In this document: one piece after another, positions 56,800-64,000 of the stretch
Position numbering within the stretch: the first letter of the stretch is position 1
Layout of the letters: every line of letters begins with the position of its first letter
Assembly (NCBI GenBank): GCA_027563935.2
Contig: JANVAS020000239.1
Span: 4,154,001-4,218,000, forward strand
DNA: 64,000 nucleotides
Source of the DNA: Costus lasius
Taxonomy: Eukaryota > Streptophyta > Magnoliopsida > Zingiberales > Costaceae
Direction of reading: 5' to 3'
The notes under the pieces: model-generated
The model's database searches: none
The model's input: only the letters and a program-made list of their open reading frames with translations
What the model was told of the DNA's origin: nothing
Program-made: the position numbers and the translations under genes

Positions 56800-59289
56800 C
56801 ACTATTTCTTAGCTTAGTTTCTTTTATTTTGGTTTATTTTTAGAATTAATTTTTATGTTTTTTTTGTAAAAAAAAATTGCGCAAAATACGGCACTACCGT
56901 ATTTTTGAGAAAATCTTTCACGGTACCGTATTTCTACCGATTTCTAACCCGAGAGTTTTATGCATTTTACGGCACTGCCGTGAGGAATTGCACGGTACCG
57001 TATTTGAAATCTGCAGTTTGCTTATTTGAGTAGGTGTTTTCTCACTACGATTTTAAGAAACTAGGTTGCGAAAATTTTTGATCTCTTGCACCATCACGAA
57101 GCACTCATCGTTTTCTATCATCTGGATATTTTTACTAAATTTTAAACTCCATGGATCATTCAAAAGCACCTAGCAACTTTTCGATTCTGATTAATTTCTG
57201 CAGCAGTTTTCTTCTGACTAATCTGATTAGCACTTTTGCTGCGAGTTTTTAAGGTGCTTCGATGACTTGAAACCATGATTTTTCACTTGGAATATGAAGT
57301 TCGTATGTCATTCTATCTTGTGGATTAATTGTTTTCATGAAAATATTTTCTGACAATTCTAGTACATATGACAACTTTTCGAATTTGATTAACTTTTATG
57401 CAGTTTTGTAGTTTTTAATCTGAGTAGCCTACTTTCTGTTGATGCCCTAAATTTCTGAAAGATTTTGATCCTTTAATTTTTATACATCTGAAAAGAACAT
57501 ATCTTATTCTACAACTTGGTTTTGTCCATTTTCTATTTGGATCATTAAATCTTATTTTTGGGTAGGGCTACTTTTCATAAAAAATTCAAAAACTGCTTTG
57601 TTTGTTTTCTACATGTTATATTTCTTTTGCCTCCAGATCCAGAAATCTTCAAGAGCAACTGTCTTCCACCTCTAGCCACCACTGCATCTGCCTCTGACAT
57701 CACTATTTCCAACCGTCGACACTGGATTATACCATCTGTAGATTCTTATTTTTTCTACTGCCTCTATTTTTGTTGATTTTATTTATTCATGCAGTAGAGT
57801 TTTCATTAGTGACTGATTTTGTTTATCTATGCAGCATTATTTCTGGCACCCACTAGCCGATGTCTTCACTCCAGGACTGTAGTTTCTAGCAGGCCACTAG
57901 AGACTACTCACTCTACTGTCGGCACCACCATCACTGCTAGCAGCTTTTCAGCTAGCATCTATTTCACCTCTGCTTCTCGCCTACATTAGCACCCTTTTTG
58001 GATCATCCATGATATCTCTGATTACCCTTTTAGAGAATTATTGTTCTTATTCTCTGTTAGAGACTATTTTTAGAACTGAGCCTTATGTACTTAAAAATTG
58101 TGTAGGAAAATTTTCAAAAGACACATCTTTGGACATAACTACATATACCCCGATTCTATACACCGGATGATGATTGAGCTTGCTACATAGTTTTGTGAGT
58201 ATTGTTTGCACTCTCCAGGGATTATTTAATTTGATATGATTATCTACACTTTTCTTCTCTTAAATTCTTTCACTTTGCATCCTTTGCGTCGTTCGAGACT
58301 TATGTGATTATACTAATCTTACACTTTTGGACCATGACTTTTTGAGTTTGATGTTCCACATCTTTTGAACTAATTATGACATATTTTGATGTTTTCTATG
58401 ATGATGAATGTTTTCATGCATGAGATTAGGACTAGACCTATCATGTTGAATTTATTTCTCTAATACATATCTGCTTTTGAAATTTTTCATTGATTGATGA
58501 ATGAGATTTTGGGTGAACATGTTATTTAATGAATTTGGTTTAAAAGTAAAACTACTTCCTTGAATAAAACTAGCACATGAGTATGATTTTTGAATTGATG
58601 TTGATTGATCAATTTAGTTGATATTCATGCTATTTGCTATTTGTTGGGAAGAAAGATTCCATTATCCAAATAAAGTGAGGACTCCCCTACTTGGCACTGT
58701 GCAAAATTGACAGTGGTACCGAAGGATATGGGTTGAAGTATAAAAAAAAAAGAGAAAGCATGTGTCTATGTGGGTGCATGCCATGAGAGGAATCAATCCA
58801 CATTAACTCCGCTATCTTTGGTAAAAATCTTACTGGTAAAAAGATATGAGTTCTATTACATTGATTATGTGGTCAGTGTACTCTAACTTCGTCACCAGAA
58901 AAAAGGTGGTAATCGAATTAGAGAATGTTGGCGATACAAAAATAAAAAAAAAATTTTAAAAAAAGAAAAAAAAATTTATGAGTGGAAAAAGATCTTGGAA
59001 ATCCTATTCCTATAAACAAAAGTTGATAGTTATGAATTGAAACTGGATGAAGTCTTGAGATTGATATTCTACTTATTATGCAAGTTGCAAAATTTTATTT
59101 GATTAAGTTGTGGATCTTGAGAATTGAATTCAAAGGGTGATGTGTTTATTTGAGATTTTATGAAGCAATTGGTAAAAGTTTTTCATTGGTGATTATATTT
59201 TAGAAATTTATTCTTCCTGAGAAAGTCTATGTCTATGATCAATTTTTGAGTTTTGCTTGAGGACAAGCAAAGTTTGAGCCTTATGCGTT
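56800..59289 (+). other. J 3' non-coding region
   Basis: 2.5 kb without a convincing gene, collinear with K's 15129-17707. Contains palindrome modules (56884-57005), two ATGCAG-ending pyrimidine tracts near 57790 and 57834, A-rich stretches near 58740 and 58940-58975, and the GAGGACAAGCAAAG motif at about 59259-59272. Confidence 0.6.
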
Positions 59290-59998
59290 TGATGACACCA
59301 AAATTCATAGTATATTTTATGTCATTTCATTGGTCTTTTTGTGTCATATTTATGCTACTTTGCTTATGTTTAAGCCTTATTTGTCAAATATTGCGGAATC
59401 TACACTATTTCTTATTTTTGATCATTTTCAGGTTAAAATTACTATATTTTGATGGATTTTGGAAGATTTGAGCACACCAATGGATTCCAGAAGTCGAAAC
59501 GAAGCTACCTGCCAAATTTCATGCGAATCAGAGTCAGTTTGGGAAAAATACGGCACTACCGTGTGAAATTACACGGTACCATAATTTCCTACAATTTTAA
59601 CCAGAATGTTTTGGCAAAAATACAGCACTACCGTATTTTTGGTGAAAACTTTCACGGTACCGTATTTTGGGCCTAAAAACGTGATTTTTACGGGTCTAAA
59701 TCTTGCGTGGACCATAACTTTTGATCCAGAGCTCCAAATTGAGATCCGAAAGATATTCCGGACTCGTCATTAAGAGGAGACGACACACGAAGTGGAAGAG
59801 GAAATTTTTATCCAGTATTCGGAGAGCAAACGACAGAGAGGTGGTTAGGGTTTGGCCTCACGCCAAGAGGCGTAGAGGGCACCTCAGGCTGTGATTTTCA
59901 CTCATAAGCTTTGCCTAGAGGAGAGGAGGACACACCAGAAGTTTCAGGGGAAAAGGAGTTCGATTGGAGGAGGAATCAATGAAAGAACGCCACCGGCT
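59290..59998 (+). repeat. J 3' LTR, truncated
   Basis: The first ~709 bases of the LTR, matching 53434 onward to GAACGCCAC(C/T)GGC, then a switch to Gypsy G sequence. The distal ~0.9 kb is missing. Confidence 0.85.
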
Positions 59999-60220
59999 CA
60001 GGAAGTGAATACAAAGAGAATTGTTGGTAGTAAAGCAGGAAGCAATAGTGGGTCTAAAGACGAAGAGTAAGAACCATTTGAAAGGTTTAAGTCACCTCCT
60101 ATAAGAAGTAAAGCTTCCCATGCTCAGGGAAGCAGGCCATCATCAGATTCCACAACCAGGTTTACTGTAAGTTTTGTGGAGGTACCAGACATGTCTTTGC
60201 AGATTGCCGAAAAGGAGAAG
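59999..60220 (+). pseudogene. gag: G gag, zinc-knuckle part
   Basis: A polar linker with one stop (near 60070), then a CCHC knuckle CKFCGGTRHVFADC at 60166-60207 in a different frame from the preceding linker. Continues after the solo LTR. Confidence 0.75.
60216..60220. repeat. Target duplication of the solo LTR (AGAAG/AGAAA)
   Basis: AGAAG here and AGAAA at 62141-62145, one mismatch. G's gag sequence continues across the insertion. Confidence 0.7.
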
Positions 60221-62140
60221 TGTTGTGTCTGCAAGTGCACGGATACTCGAAGTAATAATTATGGTATCGAACCACAGAGACCTCGTTTATCAAGTACTGA
60301 ATAATCAATTTCTCACTAGCTAGGCAGTCAAAAATATGAAGCAAACTATCAAAAGTTACACAAAAATATTAGAGAGAGAAACTGGGACTAGGGTTTCATC
60401 TGCCTAAATTTCCATGACTAGATATGAATAGATGTTTGTCAATCAAATTTTATTATGATAAAGACATAATTTACTTCATAAAGAAATCAACTCACTCTCA
60501 CGCAGATAATTTACAAAGAACTAATCCTCACTCTCATGCAGGATTTATCCATTGTTAGATATAAGTAAATCATTGACAAAGAACTCAAGGATCACTCTCT
60601 TGCATCCGAATTCTAAGTCAATCATCTCTAGTGAAAACTACATATTTTCATACTATAATTTTCACATGTTCTACTTAAGGTTCTCCAATGATCCGATACT
60701 TGATCTCTCACAGTATCATCATGTTTATTGCAATAACTCAATCCTAAGTATAGATTATCTGCATGGCAATATACTTCTAAAATCGAGAAATAAGAACAGA
60801 CCTAATTTCTTACGATGAGTTCCTAACATTCAATTTTAGGGTTCCAGGTTTTCACAAATCACTTTTCAGTCCATAATGTAAAACCTCTAAATCATGCTGA
60901 TAAATATGAATCTATGGAGAATTAAGGGTAATCATCACATAAGTAGAATTTTCACAATAAAATTATCAAGACGAAAGTAAAATTAATCTAGTCATTAAGA
61001 AACTTAGGAGATTACTCCCCCATGTTCCAAAAGAAGGTTTAAGCTAGCATGATCAAAGAATTATAATAAAACATCATTTAAAGTTATTAGAAATTGAAAG
61101 AGAAGAGTAAAAGTTACAAAACAGGGTTGTAATGAAAATTACAGCCCGTAATTTTCCTCCTAGACGCGATGAATAGTGGCGACGCCCACATTTTTGTTGA
61201 TTTCCCCCGCGATCGATCTCCTTTCACTCTGAAACTTCTGTAGTATGTTCTTCTCCTTCAGGCGAAGCTTCCTTCCATATTTCATGGCCGGAGGTGGTCT
61301 ATATGCTGAGAACTAATGAACCCTAGTGTGGCGGCAATTCCTTGAAATTCGTCGTGAATCCGTGATAAAAATTATTCCTTCCACTTCGAAAACCTCCCCT
61401 TGCTAATGCTGAGTGTTCCACTTTTTTCGGACCTTCAATTGGTGCCCTAAATCTCAAGAAATCATCTTTTTAAGTTTTCGGCAGAAGAATCAAGCAACTG
61501 GGCACAAAATTACGATACCATGACGGTCATTACGGTACTGCCGTAATTACTTCTGAAGTTTCTGTAGGTATATGGCTAGTAATTATGGCACCATAAAATT
61601 TGTCACGGTAGTGCCATAATCTCCTTGATTGTTTCTGAAAGTTTCTGTAGGAAATTTGTCCAATATTACGACACCATAAAAATCCTTACGGCAGTGTCGT
61701 AATTCTTCCGCAATCCTTTGAAGTCTCTGCCTAAATCTGGACCGAAATGACGGCACCGTAAAATTCATTATGGCAGTGCCGTAATTTCCAAAAAATCTTC
61801 TGCGGGTTGCGGCAGTGAAATTCATTGCGGTAGTGCCATATTCCCATATTACGGCCGTAAAATTAATTACGACACTACCGTAATTTCGCAAGAAAATCCG
61901 ATTTAACTTGAAATTTTGTGTGCAAACTCATCTTGATGATTAGAATTCATCCACGCATCGAAATTGCTTGAAAACTCATGATAATGATGGCTTTTTACCT
62001 GAAATTGATCAAAAACCAAGAAAGGTGTAGATTCCGAAATATTTGATAAATAAGGCATTAAAATAAGCAACATAGCATAAATATTACACAAAAAGACCAA
62101 TGAAATGACACAAAATATAATATGAATTTTGGTGTCATCA
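60221..62140 (-). repeat. Solo LTR of the J/K family
   Basis: 1920 bp, reversed: plus strand TGTTGTGTCTGC to GGTGTCATCA (element sense TGATGACACC...ACAACA). No primer site, internal sequence or second LTR adjoins it, and its flanks are one continuous gag, so it is a solo LTR left by LTR-LTR recombination. Rich in palindrome modules (61505-61890). Confidence 0.88.
61505..61890. repeat. Two-palindrome modules in the solo LTR
   Basis: Five degenerate modules about 70-85 bases apart, the clearest ACGGCACCGTAAAATTCATT then ATGGCAGTGCCGTAA (61749-61783) and TTACGGCCGTAAAATTAATT (61853-61872). Many single-base changes are C-to-T or G-to-A. Confidence 0.75.
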
Positions 62141-62642
62141 AGAAACAGTTTGTTTCTACTGCAAAAGGCCTTGTGATTATAAGAGTGATTACCCTAAAAA
62201 AGATCAGTCTTCAGCTAAAGGCAAAGTTTATGCTATTTATAAGGAAGAAGTCCAAGAATCTGATACAGTTATTAGAGGTATAATTTATGTTTTTCGTTTG
62301 CCTGCTAATGCTTTGTTTGATACAAGTGCTATTCACTATTTCATTGCATCTCATTTTGCTTATAGATTTGATATACAACCTTCTTTGCTTACGAGTGTTT
62401 TATTAGTTGAAACTCCTTTGGGTGCATCAGTAGGGGCTCAGTTTGTTTTCAAAACCTGTGAGATTGTCAAAAATGACTATAGATATGACCATGATCTAAT
62501 TGTTCTTGACCTTCATAATTTTGATGTGATTTTGGGTATGAATTGGTTTACTTGTTTTAAAGCTAGTGTTGACTATCCAACTCGAGTTATAATTTTATCC
62601 CCTCAAGAAAATCATAAGGTGGTGTTTAGAGGTTTGGTTTGA
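62141..62642 (+). pseudogene. G gag end and protease
   Basis: A linker with CKRPCDYKSDYPKK (a second knuckle-like start), then protease: ALFDTSAIHYFIASHF with the catalytic Asp at 62319-62321. The canonical D-T-G is D-T-S here. LDLHNFDVILGMNWF follows, the usual distal protease motif. The frame stops at 62640-62642. Confidence 0.8.
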
Positions 62643-64000
62643 GACTAGTCACCTCTTATTTCTGTTATTCAGGCTAATCAGCTTTTGAAATCAGGTTGTT
62701 CTGCATTTCTTGCGTGTATTTCAGAAAAGCATATTTCAAATGTTAAATTGGAGGTTATTCCTATTGTTAAGGAATTTCCTGATGTTTTCCAAGATGTTTT
62801 GCCTAGTCTTCCTCCGTCAGAGAAATGGATTGCACTCTAGAGATATAGCCTGGGACCAACCCAATTTCTCAGGCCCCATATAGAATGGCTCCTAAAGAGT
62901 TAGAGGAGTTGAAGAAGCAACTCCAAGAATTATTAGACAAGGGCTTGATTCGCCCAAGTGTCTCACCCTGGGAGCCCTAGTTCTATTTGTTTAAAAGAAA
63001 GATCGGTCGATGAGGCTGTGTATTGACTATATGCAACTTAATCAAGTGACTGTTAAAAATAAGTATCCCTTACCCATAATTGATAATTTATTTGATCAAT
63101 TAGAGAACACATAGGTATATTCAAAGATTGATTTAACTCTAGGTATGATCAATTGAGAATCACAGATTTAGATTTCAATAAGACTGCTTTTAGAACAAGG
63201 TATGGTCTTTATAAATTTTTATTCATGCCATTTGGATTGACAAATGCTCCTACTATTTTTATGAATTTGATGAACATAATTTTTCATGATTATCTCGATA
63301 AATTTGTCATAGTTTTTATTGATGATATATTGATTTATTCTAAATCTCTTGATGAGCATGAACATCACTTAAGGTTGGTCTTGCAAGTTCTGCAAAAGGA
63401 GAAATTATAGGCTAAGTTGAGTAAATGTGGTTTTTGGCCTGATGAGGTAGTATTTCTTAGACATGTTATTTTAGGGAAAGGAATTTTAGTGGACCCAAAG
63501 AAAATTGATACTATACTTAATTGGTCTCAGCCTACTAATGTCCCTAAGGTAAAACCTTTCTTTGGTTTAGCTGGTTATTACAGAAGATTTGTAGAAGGGT
63601 TTTCTAAGTTAGCTTTACCATTGACAAGACTTACTCAGAAAAATATTAAATTTGTTTGGGATGATAGTTGTGAGAAGAGTTTTCAAGAGTTAAAGGTAAG
63701 ATTAACTAGTGCACTTGTTTTAACCTTGCCTAGTGGTAATGACGGATTTGTGATTTATAGTGATGCATCTTACTAAGGAGTAGGTTGTGTTTTAATGCAA
63801 CACGATAAGGTTGTAGCATATGCATCCAAACAGTTGAAAATTCATGAGAGAAATTATCCTACCCATGATTTGGAATTGGCTACTATAATATTTGCAATAA
63901 AAATGTGGCAACATTATCTTTATGGAAATACCTTTGAAATTTTTACTGGTCATAAGAGTCTTAAATACATATTTTCCCATAAGGAATTAAATATGAGACA
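62643..64000 (+). pseudogene. pol: G reverse transcriptase and RNase H start, cut by window edge
   Basis: A broken [23 protein letters not shown], then [17 protein letters not shown] with several stops (for example near 62837 and 62980) and frame changes before 63153; an open part 63153-63410 with [17 protein letters not shown] and FIDDILIYS (Asp pair 63321-63326); a stop at 63408-63410; a part 63417-63776 with [19 protein letters not shown] and the RNase H YSDAS; a stop at 63774-63776; then [17 protein letters not shown] to the edge. Non-functional. Confidence 0.88.

Larger units (their letters stand above)
53434..59998 (+). mobile_element. Element J, pol-less Athila/Tat-type element
   Basis: 5' LTR (53434-55086), tRNA-Asp-type primer site (55093-55110), a gene for a zinc-knuckle/acidic protein (to 56738), the CTTGGGAGGCAACCCAAG hairpin, 2.5 kb of non-coding sequence, the GAGGACAAGCAAAG motif and a truncated 3' LTR (59290-59998). 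The internal part is 4.2 kb with no RT, RNase H, integrase or protease motif, so J would need another element's enzymes. The LTRs differ by several percent, so it is older than the Copia copies. Confidence 0.82.
59999..64000 (+). mobile_element. Gypsy element G, decayed, split by a solo LTR
   Basis: The plus-strand remains of a Ty3/gypsy element: Gag zinc knuckle, protease, RT and start of RNase H in order, with many stops and frameshifts. It is interrupted by the solo LTR 60221-62140 and leaves the window at 64000. The RT sequence resembles that of B ([31 protein letters not shown]), suggesting a chromovirus; this is inference. Its left side is broken at J's truncated LTR. Confidence 0.85.

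Overview
The window is plant nuclear DNA made almost entirely of LTR retrotransposons inserted into one another; I see no host gene, tRNA or rRNA gene. The evidence for a flowering plant with a large, repeat-rich genome is the set of plant-type families: a Ty3/gypsy chromovirus with 3.5-kb LTRs and an initiator-Met-tRNA primer site, a Ty1/copia family with a 1294-codon gag-pol and a ~1.8-kb leader, and Athila/Tat-type gypsy elements with a tRNA-Asp-like primer site and the CTTGGGAGGCAACCCAAG hairpin. I cannot name the species.

Layout, with letters I assign. 1-14570: Copia A (minus), cut by the left edge and split at its leader by Gypsy B (572-11552, minus, TSD TAGAT). 14571-19645: the 3' part and LTR of K (plus), a pol-less Athila/Tat-type element. 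19684-53433: remains of an Athila-like element L (minus), whose gag is split twice, by Copia E (20282-42920, minus, TSD AGCTG) and Copia I (43072-52137, plus, TSD TATAG). Inside E lie Copia F (24221-30060, plus) within an older Copia LTR (30066-31593), and Copia D (32419-40827, plus). 53434-59998: J (plus), a second pol-less Athila/Tat-type element, inserted in L's LTR. 59999-64000: decayed Gypsy G (plus), split by a reverse solo LTR (60221-62140) of the J/K family.

Relative ages, counted by eye from LTR pairs: B about 0.2% and D about 0.3% (recent), I about 1%, E about 1.3%, J older. This agrees with the nesting order. Two deletions removed parts of nested elements, at 24221-24225 and 40826-40827.

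Working state: only F keeps an uninterrupted Copia gag-pol, but it has lost its 5' LTR and primer site and has a damaged Gag zinc knuckle. D and I have three in-frame stops each. B is young with one long open frame, but lacks the Gag zinc knuckle and the protease active site.

The most interesting signals are: (1) a probable leader intron in the Copia family, joining a conserved ATG-GCN-ATG mini-exon inside the LTR in frame to gag; (2) a repeated two-palindrome module (TACGGCA.TGCCGTA plus ACGGTACCGT) in the J/K family; (3) a conserved C-terminal protein of unknown function in the pol-less J/K elements.
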